From the NCBI GenBank assembly GCA_021234535.1, contig CM037841.1, positions 13,908,825-13,972,824 on the forward strand: DNA of 64,000 nt, given 5' to 3'. The translations under genes and the position numbers were made by a program. Shown here piece after piece: positions 11,911 through 24,389 of the stretch. The notes beneath the pieces were generated by a model. It was not told where the DNA came from, ran no database searches, and was given only the letters and a program-made list of their open reading frames with translations. The number at the start of each line of letters is the position of its first letter. Position 1 is the first letter of the stretch. Origin of the DNA: Stichopus chloronotus. Taxonomy: Eukaryota > Echinodermata > Holothuroidea > Aspidochirotida > Stichopodidae.

Positions 11911-12225
11911 CTAGTTTCTGTAGCGATTGTGTCTGAATGATTTTGTGTGGTTGTTGTACCTGGTTTTAAACTGTCCGCTTGCAAGGCCTATGTATGATGT
12001 GTTGTTATTGTTTGATGTAACTGTGGCTTTGTAGAGGACGTCACTCCTGAGACAGTTTCCTCTTAGTGGGCAGCTGTTTCGTTGTCTGCAGTTGCATGAC
12101 TTTTGGTTGGGTTCCTGGTTTGTCGATTTCAGGACGGTTGAGTTGTGCGACTTGATGATTTGTTCCATATTTCTCATGCAGCTGTAGCTGATTTTCAGCG
12201 CATTCCTGTTGAAGTTTGCTATATG
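11911..12225 (-). mobile_element. Penelope-like element fragment, GIY-YIG endonuclease region
   Basis: The minus strand is open from 12225 to the stop at 11911, about 104 codons. It encodes a Y-S-C-M-x-N-M segment, a Cys cluster (C-N-C-R followed by C-P-L and N-C-L) and then V-L-Y-K-A-T-V and Y-I-G-L-A-S-G-Q-F-K-x-R-Y-x-x-H. This combination is typical of the endonuclease end of Penelope-like retroelements, a GIY-YIG variant that nicks target DNA. A stop falls just after the F-R-H-N-R-Y-R-N stretch, where intact elements continue, and no reverse transcriptase is visible upstream. The copy is a short dead remnant. Confidence 0.75.
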
Positions 12226-14590
12226 TCAGTCATGTTAAGAAATACATATGTTTTTCATACTGATATCTTGCCAACCAAGTGAGTGTTTGGTAGCAGATAT
12301 TGCTGCTAAATAGTAGCATATAGCATAATAGTTGGTCTCATTTTCTTTCAATTTGTGACACTGTTAAAAGCCCATTTTTACAACCGCTCCAAACAATCAC
12401 TTGACATAGCTCTTTAGATTAATCATCCTTTATATACAGTCAGTGAATGTTCCATTTGCCAGCAAATCCCTGCCAAGATTTACAACTACTTTCTTTTTAA
12501 TGTCATCATAAGCACTTCCTTAGGAATGTTCACTTTCGGAAGATATAGCCCATGTTGCTTTTGTTGTCTCGCTCAATTTGAGATATTTAGCACAATTTGG
12601 GGTCAGGAACTTTCTATCCACTTGTGAATTACCTTTAAGAGTCTTCATGACAACAAATTTTTATCAACGCTAACGGAATCTCTTCCCTTGTTTTCAGATT
12701 ACTTTTTGTGTGAAGTGATTGTGTGTGTATGTAAAAATGAGATGTTGGCAAGGAATCACAAAGTCATTTGATTTTCTGGTTAAATAAAGTAATGGAAATC
12801 TGTTTCAGTTTCCTTATGCTTTTGTAAGTAACTGTAAGTTACAACTAGTTTTGTTAATGGGTGTAGTGTGTACACTTAATATTCTAAATATTTGGTTTGA
12901 GTGATTCTTCAATGTATAATAACCAAATTGAATTACAAAGTATTAAGTAAGTATTTCAAGTTTCTTAATGTGTAAATAACTGTGAGTAACCTCATCTCCC
13001 TGTCATTGGTAATCTAAAAACATTTCAATAAAAGACTTTAACTTTCACTTTCACTTTTGACAATGGATTTTTATCATTCGGTAAATGAGAAAGTAACATG
13101 TGATAGACACCAACGGCAGATTTCATCCTAGAATGTTGCTTACTGTTAAAGCTATTGTAATTTCGTAAATTCATAAAAAATCAATCAGAGAGCTGTCAAG
13201 ATGATATTGTGATGCCATAATCTGATCACTTTTAATTGAACAGTTATTGTTTTTCATAATATGTTAATTTTTGGCGCTGGAGCATACACTCTCTGCATTT
13301 GCACTTTTAATATTATTAATATGTTATTATTTCATGTGCAAAACTCTTTACATGTGGATTGTAGGAAATAAACGAGCATTGTTTATGTGACATAATAACT
13401 CAAGTCTGTGTACATTCAACTAAGACAAAAGTAGCAGTATCTTTCTCTGAAGCAAACGTGTATAACTTAAAAATGGAAGGCAACAATATGTTTGAATGAA
13501 ACTTTTGGAATATGTTTGTTAAATAACTTTGTTTCATTTTTCCCACGGTTTTCTTCTCCTAAGCATTTGTGTTGATCGAGTTTGGTAAATGGTGTGATTA
13601 ACATAAAAGAATGACACTCCTTTACAGCTGCATAGGTACTTTTTTCTTTTAATTAAATACTATAGTATGAAAAGAATGTTGATTTTTCATAAAGATACTA
13701 CGCTCAACCTGTATCATATTTTTTGTAAATATTTGCTACTTGTCGAACCAAGACGTCTGGTACTTGTTCTGTAAATGACGACATGAGCATGAACTTCAGC
13801 ATAACATTTGCAACCCTCTACAACTGAAAAATTTAACTTTCAAGGCACATACTGGCTTCATCAGTAAATTCACTTGTAGTACAGGTCGTTCCTAAATCTT
13901 TCTGATCTAATTTATAACGATCTTTCTTAAATTTTCCATTTTGTTTTTCTTATGAGTTCCTGTCTTTCATTTCTTTCTTTTTTATCAATTGAGACCTGTT
14001 TCAATTACACTGTCAGTTTTCAAACCTAGTAACTGAAAAATTACACTTTGTTTAAAATATTCGTTAAAATAATGAAAATGTAGAATTTTATTTGATCACA
14101 AAGAAGTCTTGGAGAATTTGATCTCGTATCAACATAAATATGTGATTCGTATCGATTTAAATGCTGGTTGGTGTGAAAATGGAAGAATTGTGACTGGCAC
14201 TTGCTGACGTTTTCTGTAAGTTAACCTTTTTATCTTTGTTATATATTTAAGTGCATGCTGCAGCAGGTGTAATCGAGGATTTCTTTTCCATTCACTGGGT
14301 AATATTTTGCAAAATGTTTTAAATAAATGTATTGTATCATGTAATTATCCAGTCAACTCTCGTAGCAGGTACAGTAGTAACCCCGAATAAATTAACATTA
14401 CTCAACAAAAACTGCTCTGAGTTATTAACTTGTAACAAGGCCAGATTCTCCCTCATACAAGAAAAGATCGCGCTCATTTTGTTTGGGTGAGCCTAGCAAA
14501 TGTGGCACGGTTTCTTAGGCATTAAAAGGTGGATAGCGCCATTATTTAGAATGATGTCTGCTGTCTTTCCCCTTTTTTGTCACGGAAGGT
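12226..14590. other. AT-rich intergenic DNA, no gene recognised
   Basis: No supported coding frame. A segment ending near 13055 carries AATAAA at about 13026 followed by CTTTCA-type repeats, which resembles the 3' end of an old retroposon or transcript but cannot be assigned. Confidence 0.4.
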
Positions 14591-14599
14591 TTGTTTTTC

Positions 14600-14760
14600 C
14601 TTTTCTTGCCCTTCATACATTATATTTTTTTCCCTTGAAGCTGTAGAGGAGAGAGAATATTGGTGAAAGATTCATCAGTACATATTGGATTCGAACTCAT
14701 GATTGTAACACTTACTTAAGTAATCATTTAGAGTGTCCCCTAACCCACTGCGCAACAAGT
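14600..14760 (-). mobile_element. tRNA-derived SINE-like head (pol III A and B boxes)
   Basis: Read on the minus strand, TGCGCAGTGGGTTAGGGG (rc of about 14738-14755) resembles a tRNA A box. About 40 bases later GAGTTCGAATCC (rc of 14687-14698) is a near-consensus B box. The spacing is that of a tRNA gene, but no acceptor stem or cloverleaf can be closed, so a tRNA-derived SINE or tRNA relic is more likely than a functional tRNA. The 3' limit is a guess. Confidence 0.45.
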
Positions 14761-16860
14761 GCACATGGAAGATTGGGTTGATCAAATTATTACAACTATC
14801 CTTACCGCAATAATATCTATATAATAATCGTCAAACCTGTTTTATCGTGTTATAACACAGCAGCGTTTTGAATATCTACCATTAATGGTAAGGACTGATC
14901 AGGCCAGGAGAATTGGGTAGATTATCTGTACCACAATTTAGTGCTTGCCAATGTGCGAAAGCAGAGTTGTCTAAATACAGATCCTTCAGATGTTGGAGAT
15001 ATTGAATCAGTATTGGTTATTTGGTTTCACTTTTCTTCCACGTAGTGAAAACTATTTTTATTTCTGTCTACAGCATCTGCGGGGAAGGCAAATCATGTGG
15101 CAGTGTAAAGTATCAAAGTCTCTTTGTTTTGCAAAATCATTAGAAAAAGTGTTCAAAATATTCCAGGGAGTCACTCAGTGGGGATTATAATTTGATTCTC
15201 AACTGTTCAATGGTGATGCTGGTGGTACGACTGTTATCAAATGAATAAACAGTTGTGTAAGGAATAAGGATGATATCAGTTAGGGAAACTCATTTCAGAA
15301 CCAGAGTTTTACATCAAACGATATTACTTGACTGAAATAAATACGAGAGGGGAATCTAAAAGTATAAAACAGCGACTAAGTTTTCTCACAGTGTAATTGT
15401 TGAGTGCTAAAAGGATGTAGCATTTGGCCATCATAAAACACCTATGTTAATACCGTATGTGAGCAATAGCACAATGCATGTTTCTAAAACAACTGTGACC
15501 CTAATCGAGCAAGTTCAGTGATATGATTGTCCCGATTGTATAATAAGTTAAATCACCCTACATCAGTCCCATCGATGACTGATCAATGTAAAATGGAGGA
15601 CGATGTCCTGAAAGAACCCATCTACACATGAGGCGATCGTTGGTTTTGGTTACGAAATGGAATCTGTCAGTCACTGTACTATATGAGAGTGTCACTGGTA
15701 ACTAAGCTACCATATACCATATACATCCAATACTAACAGACTTCGGCTGACAAACAATCAGGCTGGGACATGATATTGATCCTCACACATACACGCACAC
15801 TCAAAATATTAGCGAACGCATTTTAGTGAACGCAATACTTGGTTGACATCCTCCCCTACCCCCCATAATAACTGACCTTGCAATGGAGGTTCAATATGAT
15901 ACTCGACCAGTGAAACGTACATTCTGTAAGAGAAACCAAATTAAATTAAGCCTTGGAAATATCTCCATAAAATATGGAAAAGTGTTTGACAAAAATCTTG
16001 TCAAACAAAAAATTGTTTCCTTGCAAAGTTATACACTAATGAATTTCAAAGAAGAGTGCCCAATACGTTTGCCTCAACTAAAAGTAAATAGACTTGAGTA
16101 AGTCGAATTATGGATTTCTTTGTTTCCTTTCCCTATAAAATGCACTTGCACTTGCACACATTTTGCGTTAAATTACTGAAGTGTTTTATGTAAGTCAAAT
16201 TATTGAGACTCTGATTTGAATATTTTATAACATCGTACATTCTAAAGAAACACAAAAACCTCTCAATTACAGATGGCCGGTTATCGTCACCGTGATAATC
16301 TCAGAATGACAGCTTCCTGGTCGATTTGTTAGGAACTTTCCAACTAAAAGATCTCTAACAGTAAACGACATTATGTGCTAGATGAAATTTGATGATGTTC
16401 CAACACACTTTTACTCCCAGTCTCATTTAACAGTAGAATTTCTTTGTCAAACGTTCTAATTTTCGTTCTTCTTTAATACTAATTGTCGTAATTCAAGGGA
16501 AAGTTTCAAGTTGGTTGTTTGGTATGATGGCGACACTGGTACTACATACAGTCCGTGAGAGGTACCCACACGAGGAGATGACGGGATATCTCCTTGCATA
16601 TCTCCAGGAGGTTCGGTGTTGGATCACGGTCGTTTGATGTGTTTTTCGTTATTTCGTCGCTTAAAGTGAACTTTGCGTAGGAAAAGGTCCCAAATTAACC
16701 TTTTCATTAAGCTTCAGTTCCTGTTAGTTAATTATTACTTCACTTTTTTTAAACTCTTCGTCATATTTAAGCAAATTATACTTGTTCTGTCATAATTCCG
16801 TGTTTGTTTTTGTATTGTTCAAAACCAATAAACGAAGGAAACCAGCCTCGAAGAAAAATC
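14761..16860. other. Intergenic, no gene recognised
   Basis: Short frames at 14990-15190 and 15883-16101 (72 codons) show no domain or splice context. No structured repeat is evident. Confidence 0.4.
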
Positions 16861-16869
16861 AAATAGGGT

Positions 16870-19800
16870 TACCAGTGCCAATTGATAATTGATTTGTGTG
16901 AATAATAAAGTTTTCTTTCGTTTAAAAATAATAATAGATAGAATCCCTCATAGATGTCCGTTAATCGACTTTCCCATGTAAGCTCCTGAAAAAGTGCGTC
17001 AGTATTTTCTAGAGTGGAAGAAAACTTGTCCGTATTATTGGAAATATTGTGCCTTTGAACCCCTTGCCACTGTACATGTTGAGCCAATGGCCCCACAAGT
17101 GTTGTTGTAGGGGCCCAGAGATTCGACATACGCCCAGGAGAGTAGAAGACATTTTGTTTCGGGGGGGGGGGTTCTGGCACGTGTGGGTCCAAAACCTTTT
17201 GTATGTTGTATTTCGGGTAATGGGGGATCGGACCCTTTGACCCCCTGTATCCGCCCATGCAAATATTGTACTAAGGCTACCTAGAAGGTGAAAAACCACT
17301 CAAAAAGGGGACGAAGACACCTCCTTCCTTACAACCATCTCCCAGTAACAGGCCAACTCACTCATTTCGTGATTTCCGTCGCCTATTAAGCATTACTGTA
17401 TAACTTTTTTTTTCAAGGTGGCCATCATTTACAAAGTTATCGTTGCAAGAACTAGCTTTATACTTTATTATGCAATCATCGTCGCCTGTATAGCAAAGTT
17501 ATGAGAAACAATCGCTGGAGAGTAAAAATAGTTGAAACTTCACTGGAACTACAATTTCCCGGGGAAAAAAATTATACAAAAAATGCAAAAAATAGTGTAC
17601 CATCCTTTGTCTAAGGTTACCTGGTCGTTGTAAATTTCTCAGAAACAAAATCTGTTATCGTTAGAAAGTAAAAGTTATTTAATTATCTTTTCTGAAAATG
17701 ACAATAGCATAAATATTCTAGATAAGATCAGTCCAAACTAAGTTTTTTCCATAAAACATTTTATCTTTAATTGAGAAATTGCAGACATAAGATCATATTT
17801 TAGGGCTGGTTGCATGCAGCTCAGGTACACCCGGGAAGTGCCGTTTCCTTCCATCTGGAGGGTTTGAATTTTTTGAAGCCAAAATTTTCTTGGACGCTCC
17901 GCACCAACAATGGTGGCACTCCGCTTAGACATAAACCCCACTATAGTTTGTAACAAACATAATTGATTGAAACAATCTCTGCTTCCGCCAAATTTGACAC
18001 CTGTGCGCCATATGGGCTCAGCAAAAAAAGTTATTTTCAAGAACTGAAAAATGAAAAAATAAAAGAGGATTTGTAGCATTATTATTCTCTGATCGCCTTA
18101 GAAACACTGAATTGTAATGTCAATTTTAATAAATTTATATTTTTTCGCACGAATTGATTTATTTCAGACATGAAATGCATATTTCAAGATTGGTTACATT
18201 AAGCTCAAGTACACCCTCTCAGTGCCGTTTTCTGCCATTTGGGGCTTTGAAAACTTGTACCTTGGCCTTGTACCAACCAATGGTGGCCCTCACCTTAGGT
18301 AGTAATGGCACTAATTAGTCACATCTGCTCCCCCCCTCAAAAAAAAAAAAATTCTAGGTGTCGGTGTTCCTATGTGTTCAGCCAAAAGTATTTGCCAAGT
18401 TCTCAAAGAAGCCTGGGCACAGATATGGACTGAGGTGGATGGACTGTGACAGGTGGAAAAATATTTCAATTACACAGAAACAAATTAAGAATGAGTAACT
18501 CATTCAGACAGATAAAAAATAAAATAATTGCTTAAAAAGTAGGAATTACTGCAGATGAATTCAATAAAATCTAGCATTAAATAAAGCACCATTTTGCATT
18601 CAACCCACCCTACGTTAGTAAAAGTTTTCCAAAAGGGTGGACACCCTCCCCTTTCATCCCTCCTGTCGCGGGCCCCATCTTCTGCCTAATCCTATATCCG
18701 CTACTGACCTTCCCTATAGTTGGCTGCTCCACGGCTGTGGAGGTAGAATGTAGACGTGGGGTGAAGTCTGTTTCGGAGAAAAAGACCGATTTTTTTGGGG
18801 GGGGGGCGGAGGGGGCGCGCCCCCGCGCTTTGAAATTAGGAGACGAAGCTACTATATTTTCCCTACCCTTGATAGGAAAAAAAAGAAGTTTTCACGCGCT
18901 TGATGAGCTATGTAGTTTCCAGTAAAAAGTCAACTTTTCCTACAAAAGTGCATCTTTTTTTGCTGGCCTGGTTTACGTCCGCATACATTCACGGTACTCA
19001 TCACTGGCCCTGCCAGGATTATTAAACACGAGTGGAGGAGGCAGGGCCGTAGCTAGTGTCATGACTTTACGGGTTGCAAAATGTCCCACATTCGGAATGG
19101 CTGGATATGTGTTTTTATTAACTGAAGTGGCGACGCTACCGCAACAGTTTCGGAGAAGGGAATACATTCTCATATATCACCATCAATTAGCGCCTACTTT
19201 TTCGGCCAAAACGGCACTTTTCGGGTGTCATGGGCTGCACGTTCCCACTAACTCTCAGTGAAATAAAAGTCTCATGTCTGCATTTTCTCAATTAATGAGG
19301 AAAATCATTCTATAGAAAATGGTAATAACTGGAATACTCTCACCTAACGTATTTATGCTATCGTAATTTCCAGAAATTCTGAGTGCTACTTTCTAGAATT
19401 GACTATTTTTTTTTCTCTTTGAAAGATTTTCAACTGCCGGGTAACTTTAGACAAAACGTGGTGCAATACTTTGCATCTATTGCAGTCACATTTTTTCCCG
19501 AGGAACTTCTAGGTCCAAAACACTTATTCCAACAACTTTTCAAGTACTTTCCGGTGACTACTTTCTATTGGTTTTCGACAACTGTCGATGATTCTATAGC
19601 CGCGGTCGAGCATAGTATGAACCGGCCAATAAACACCGTAGACAAGGACGACAAAAACCCAGCGTTTTCACTGGAAGAATAACTTTAATTTCTCTTTCAT
19701 TTCTTTCCTTCTTTCTCTTTCTTATTTCCTTCCTTCCTTCCTCATTTCCGTGAAACCTACAGTCAACATAAATACAAAAATACATTAATTATATCAAAAA

Positions 19801-20790
19801 TGCATACGTACAAAAATAAGTCTACAAACTACAAAATATAAAGAACACAAACATTAAGAAATATACTAACCTCCCTGAGTCTGTTCAAATATTAAAACAA
19901 TTCCCGCGGTGTTGGCAAGAGTACGGTATAGGTGTAATAATGAGCTCTATAGAGGCAGATCTTCCTTCTGTGACCAGTTAGTACCAGAATGGCGAGGCAA
20001 CGCCCAAAATTTACCTTAAATACGAGGCTTCTGACTAAACATATGGCATGCACATTCTTTTCTATTAAGTCTAAGTTTTTTCTATTAAGCCTAAGAAATC
20101 CAGGAATTCGGAGCAACCTGGTTGCACTAACCCAAAAAATGTACACAATGAATTGCTGCACAGGCTGGTATGCACCTAACGCAAACTTACAGCAAGTGAT
20201 ATAAACAACTGCCGCTACATGCCCCTCAAAATGAACAATCATTTTCTACTTAAATTACAAATTACTCACTAATAATTAAATTACATCAAAACAACAAAAT
20301 TCATATTAAATATTTCGACCATCTTGACATTTCACTTGTATCATAATGGAACACGTCATACACACGTTTCTTTAATCTTTCAATGCACAAATCGGCCAAC
20401 CATATTAACGTGTGTATCCCAGGACGCATTCTTACGAGGCTTACCTTCAATCGCATTACAGGATTGCACCATATTGAATCGAAACATTTCAGAATTACAC
20501 TCACTGTATCACAATATTACAGAATTGCATTCTTGCATCAAACTTGACATAATTGCATATCAAAACTTTACAAAAGTTTCCCACATTTCAAACATTACAG
20601 AATTGTATCTAATTACAAAAAAATACAAAAATTCAGCAATAACATTAGACATTACAGAATTGTGTTGAACTACATCGAAAAGCATACAAAATTCGCAAAC
20701 ATATTTCATGAATTCGAGATAATCACAACAAATACAAACAATACATTCTCCCTAGTACAATGAAGGAAGTCTTCTATATGGCCCCTCGTG
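16870..20790. repeat. Zone of nested, decayed repeats with poly-G/poly-C runs
   Basis: The zone contains repeat-end phrases such as ACCCCCTGTATCCGCCC (near 17237-17256), CCTATATCCGCTACTG (near 18690) and GGGCCGTAGCTAG (near 19043). It also has long G runs at 17161 and 18797. Two diverged direct copies of one family lie at about 17765-17960 and 18170-18305. They share the order G-C-T-C-A-G/A-G-T-A-C-A-C-C and AATGGTGGC. Overlapping frames at 16869-17299 are produced by these low-complexity repeats and are not genes. Positions 20450-20670 repeat the word CATTACAGAATTG and could be LTR or tail sequence of the neighbouring BEL/Pao element. Confidence 0.55.
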
Positions 20791-20806
20791 GGGGTACCAA
20801 TATACA

Positions 20807-21130
20807 TTATGTATCCCCTTTGCTTTCCACCAACAATACTAACTTGTGCACAGGTCGCTCTAAAAAAGTTAGCTGACACCTTCGCTTGCCCTTATCATTT
20901 AAAGGAGAGCTCATTACAACTTTCACTTTACGAACACAGTTGTCCTTATCGGGGTAAGTCTCTACAACTCTAGCTAAACGCCACTGATTTCTACTAACAT
21001 TATCCTCTTTAACAATGACAATATCGTCAACCTGCATATTTCTGGATGGTAAGGTCCATTTTTGCCTAGCTCTTATGTTAAGAAGATATTCCTTTCGCCA
21101 ACGTGTCCAAAACTCATTGGCGAGATATTG
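20807..21130 (-). pseudogene. BEL/Pao integrase C-terminal (DUF5641-like) domain remnant
   Basis: The minus strand reads R-Y-L/I-Q-Y-L-A-N-E-F-W-type residues, W-R-K-E-Y-L-L-N, then V-D-D-I-V-I-V-K-E-D-N, W-R-L-A-R-V-V-E-T-Y and a final L-E-R-P-V-H-K-L-V-L-L. These are the hallmarks of the domain that follows the integrase core in BEL/Pao elements. The frame ends at 20807. It is separated from the integrase core by an insertion or G-rich expansion near 21140-21215. Confidence 0.85.
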
Positions 21131-21249
21131 AATCCTACGCCGTCTTTTACAACAGTAAACGTCAGAAGAGGTAAATACGCCGGGGGGGGGGGGGCAGCAA
21201 AACTTCAGATTTTTGAGTCAAGAGATGGTTGGGAGTCAATGGAGCGAGA

Positions 21250-22470
21250 GATTTAGGATCGTTTAAAGTGTCTGCAGTTAAAGGTTGACTGTTTACAATC
21301 GCTGTCGCCTCACAAAGAAAGGTACGTAAGCCTTCGTCATCTAAGTGTCTGTCAGGAATGAATTAACAAGGCGTCGAGAACATTACGCACGGTGCGAATT
21401 TGTCTTTCCCAAACACCTCCCATGTGGCTAGCGCCTGGTACATTAAATTTGAAGGCAAATAAATCACAGTCTCGCAGCGAAAGAAATTCCTTAATAGCAT
21501 CATGATTTAGCTCAGTTACTGCTTGTCTAAGTTTGTTTCTTGCTCCTACAAAATTTGTCCCTTGATCTGACCGCAGTTGTCTAATCCGGCCACGCAGTGC
21601 AAGAAATCGCCTCAAGGCATTCAAGAATGAGTCTGTGCTTAGAGAGTCTGCTACTTCAACATGAATAGCCCTAGAGTTCAAACATGTAAACAAAGCGCCA
21701 AAGCGTTTCATTGTCTTTCGACCCTCCCTCACATAAAATGGACCGAAATAATCTACCCCGCAATATGTAAACGGTGGAGATGACTCTAATATATCGGTCG
21801 GCAAATCAGCCATTCTTTGGGTTTGGGTCTTCCCGCGCAATTTGCGACAAATAACGCATTTGTGGATAACGCTTGACACTAATGACGTACAACCAATTAC
21901 CCAGAAACCATTTCTCCTAATCTCATTTAAAGTCATTCCTCTTCCCTGGTGCTCGACCTTCTGATGATAATGACGAACAAGCAAATCTGTAAGATGATGT
22001 TTACGAGGAATTATTATAGGATGTTTCAGTACATCTAGATCAGCGTGCTTCATGCGGCCACCAACCCTTAAAATACCGTTATCATCTAGAAAGGGATCGA
22101 GACTGCGCAAAGAACTAGAGGACTTAACATTGCCCTTAGAAGACAAATCCCTGATCTCTGTTTCGAAGCAACTCATTTGCAATGACTTAACTATCCCTAA
22201 TTGAGCTTCATGTAAGTTAACAACCGAACATGATCCATGATCAGGTGACTGTGGCTTTAGGTTGTCTACACGTGATCTCAATTTACGTTTTAGACTCAAG
22301 CAATGCGCAATGCTTCTTTTAGCCTTGTTCCAAGAAGAAATGTGGTCTAGTCTAGAAGGCTCAAAATACGATGGAAAGCGCGCACTCCGAGTGACAAAAA
22401 CCTTAACCCCTCTAAGTTCTTCATCATTCTCGCATACTTCTGGGGCAACACTGTTGTCACTCGGAATCTC
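21250..22470 (-). pseudogene. BEL/Pao integrase: zinc-binding and catalytic core remnant
   Basis: The longest block (315 codons from 22299, with homologous residues continuing up to about 22470). It has an H-x-x-K-V-E-H-Q-G zinc-binding segment and C-V-I-C-R-K-L-R-G. The three acidic catalytic positions are all present: V-D-Y-F-G-P, S-D-Q-G-T-N-F and W-E-R-Q-I-R. The block ends downstream in a stop at 21352, but related residues (L-D-D-E-G-L-R-T and V-N-S-Q-P-L) continue in another frame to about 21250, showing a frameshift. The enzyme would insert retrotransposon DNA; here it is broken. Confidence 0.9.
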
Positions 22471-22476
22471 GCTATT

Positions 22477-22990
22477 TCAAAGAAAACGTGGTCCATTGAA
22501 CCAACTAGGATGACTAATTAACTGTGATGCAGTCAATCCTCTAGCCTTACCCATTGCGAGAGTGCAATGAACCCTACCTTCTGCATTCTTTAGGCGCAAG
22601 TAAGAGCATTGACCGTATCCTGTAGTACTAGCATCGAAGAAATGGTGCAACTCTACCGCGCATGCGTGAAATGAGCGGTCTGGTTTGTAACATCGTTTAA
22701 TTTTGATATCCTCCAAAGTAGACAAACTGCTTCGCCAGCGCTGCCATAGAGAGAGCATATTATCAGGGATGGGGGCATCCCATGACAAACCCTGACTACA
22801 CAATTGTTGCAGTATCTGTTTTCCTACCAGCATAACGGGAGAAAGTAAGCCTAAAGGATCATAAACCGATCCTAGAGTGGACAAAACACCTCTTCTGGTC
22901 AGAGGATTATCCTTCAGAGTGATTCTAAACTGAAGAGTATCTGATTCGATGCACCAGTGTACCCCTAAAGCTCTCTCGGTGTCGTCTAGC
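22477..22990 (-). pseudogene. BEL/Pao connection/RNase H region with internal deletion
   Basis: The minus frame reads L-G-V-H-W-C, S-T-L-G-S-V-Y-D-P-L-G-L-L-S-P and F-F-D-A-S-T-T-G-Y-G-Q-C-S-Y, the start of the RNase H-like fold. It then passes directly from T-L-A-M-G-K-A-R to G-L-T-A-S-Q-L-I. In intact members well over 100 residues, including the remaining RNase H active site, lie between these two motifs, so most of RNase H is deleted. Confidence 0.8.
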
Positions 22991-23029
22991 CCTAAATTCA
23001 GGCGTTTTTCTTCCTTACAAGAAGATTCT

Positions 23030-23731
23030 TGATTAACAGAACTTCGAAGAGAATTTATGCAATTTTAGGCCAACCTTGCCGCAAAGCGCTCTAGTTCTCT
23101 GTATTAGATCTATGGCTGTCTCATCGCTATCTACTGATTTAAGACCATCGTCCACAGAAATTACGATGAATGAAGTCTGATACATCAGCGCCATATTTGT
23201 TCCCATAATCTACTGCTGCTTGCCTCAGACCGAAATTCGCACAACCTGGAGAGGAGGTTGCCCCAAAGAGATGGACAGTCATGCGATACTCCGCAGGGTT
23301 ACCATAACGTCGCCATTTTCCCACGATAGAAATCTAAGAAAATCCCTATGCTCATGGTTAACTTTGAACTAATGGAACATAGCATCTATGTCGCATGTAA
23401 AGGCAACTGACTCCTGGCGGAAGCGGCATAGCACACCTTCCAAATTGTTTGTCAGATTTGGGCCTTGCAGTAAGTGATCATTGAGAGACTGATTCCTGTA
23501 CTTGGCACTACAATCGAAAACAACTCTTAATTTGCCGGGTTTCTGCGGGTGATATACGCCGTGATGCGGAATGTAACTGACGTAACCATCGTTTCTTGCG
23601 AGCTCATCCTCGCGAACAATTTCTGCATACCCTTTACGAGTTAGATCGCAAATAAAATGTTCGTAGGCAGCCTTGTAGGTAGAGTCTGTAGCTACACGTC
23701 GTTCTAATCTCTTAAGTCTATGCAACGCCAA
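23030..23731 (-). pseudogene. BEL/Pao reverse transcriptase remnant, frameshifted
   Basis: The block 23731-23369 reads G-Y-V-S-Y-I-P-H-H-G-V, R-V-V-F-D-C-S-A and L-N-D-H-L-L-Q-G-P-N-L, then T-C-D-I-D-A-M-F-H with the first catalytic Asp. A second block, 23324-23139, continues in another frame to H-R-N-F. The catalytic double-Asp motif lies in a third frame near 23145-23155, because a short deletion shifts the frame exactly at the active site. The enzyme is inactive as it stands. Confidence 0.85.
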
Positions 23732-23752
23732 TTCTCTGTTATTTGGTAATAC

Positions 23753-24260
23753 CTACATTTCAGCCCTAAATGATAAGGGCATTTCGTAATGTCCATCACC
23801 AGTTTGATGGACCTTAGTCTTTAATGTCTCTAGAAACCTAAGGTCGTCCTGAGAGTAGCCATCTACATTCATGTCCCCGTCACTAAAGTCTTGCTCAAGT
23901 AGTTTGATGATCTGTCCGGGATTGACTTCCTTCGGACCGAAAACAAATGTGCACATTATGTGTAAATGAAGAAATAACGTTCACAAGAGCTGGAACCTCA
24001 TATGTAAATATCCTGTGACTGAGACCTATTGGATCACACAAGTTATCATTAACTCCAGAGGGTTCAACGATCCCTACAATGCCCCATCCTAGATCTGTTC
24101 TTTGCCCGTAAGGACCACCATCCATATGTGGGGGTGGGATTACTTCTTTGGGCATTAAGGCTCCAGGGCAATCATACCCAATCAAAAGACCAATATCACA
24201 GTCCCCTCTAATAACACCTCCCTGGTAAAAGCTAGTTCGTGCACCGATGTGAAAAAAAAA
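23753..24260 (-). pseudogene. BEL/Pao protease-to-RT linker remnant
   Basis: The minus frame 24240-23895 contains C-D-I-G-L-L-I-G-Y-D-C-P, a P-K-E-V-I segment and T-D-L-G-W-G-I-V-G. These are the conserved residues at the end of the aspartic protease region in this family. The frame then shifts to the block 23956-23753 (V-N-P-G-Q-I-I-K-L-L-E-Q-D-F and H-Y-E-M-P-L). Upstream of about 24240 the reading is in unrelated repeat sequence. Confidence 0.75.
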
Positions 24261-24389
24261 AAATGTTATGCAATGAAGTACTTTGATAATGTAGGGAAAA
24301 CATGAGATGAGTGGTGGTTCGACTGGGGGGTTGTAAGCTAGAAGGGAGGTGTCCCTCACCCCCCCCCCCCCTTTTGAGAAATGTTTCAC

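Larger units (their letters stand above)
20800..24389 (-). mobile_element. Degenerate BEL/Pao LTR retrotransposon
   Basis: Read on the minus strand, the order is protease remnant (24389-23895), linker (23956-23753), reverse transcriptase (23731-about 23000), connection region (22980-22500), integrase (about 22470-21250) and DUF5641-type C-terminal domain (about 21120-20807). This is the pol order of BEL/Pao elements. Frameshifts separate most blocks, much of RNase H is missing, and no gag or matching LTR pair was found. A G run at 21181-21193 interrupts the integrase tail. The 5' side (24235-24720) is foreign repeat sequence. The copy cannot be autonomous. Confidence 0.9.

Noticed and set aside
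16869..17299. Three overlapping minus-strand frames with Pro-rich sequence
   Set aside because: They derive from G/C-run repeat DNA; similar residues appear wherever the CTGTATCCGCCC repeat end occurs.
20270..20800. Possible 3' LTR of the BEL/Pao copy
   Set aside because: The repeated CATTACAGAATTG words are suggestive, but no matching copy was found on the 5' side and no TG...CA ends could be fixed.
24207..24226. Exact 20-base match to the end of the hAT-like element (41073-41092) inside the BEL/Pao copy
   Set aside because: The side that should be element interior is BEL/Pao coding sequence, so this is not a terminus of that element. It may be chance or a tiny remnant.
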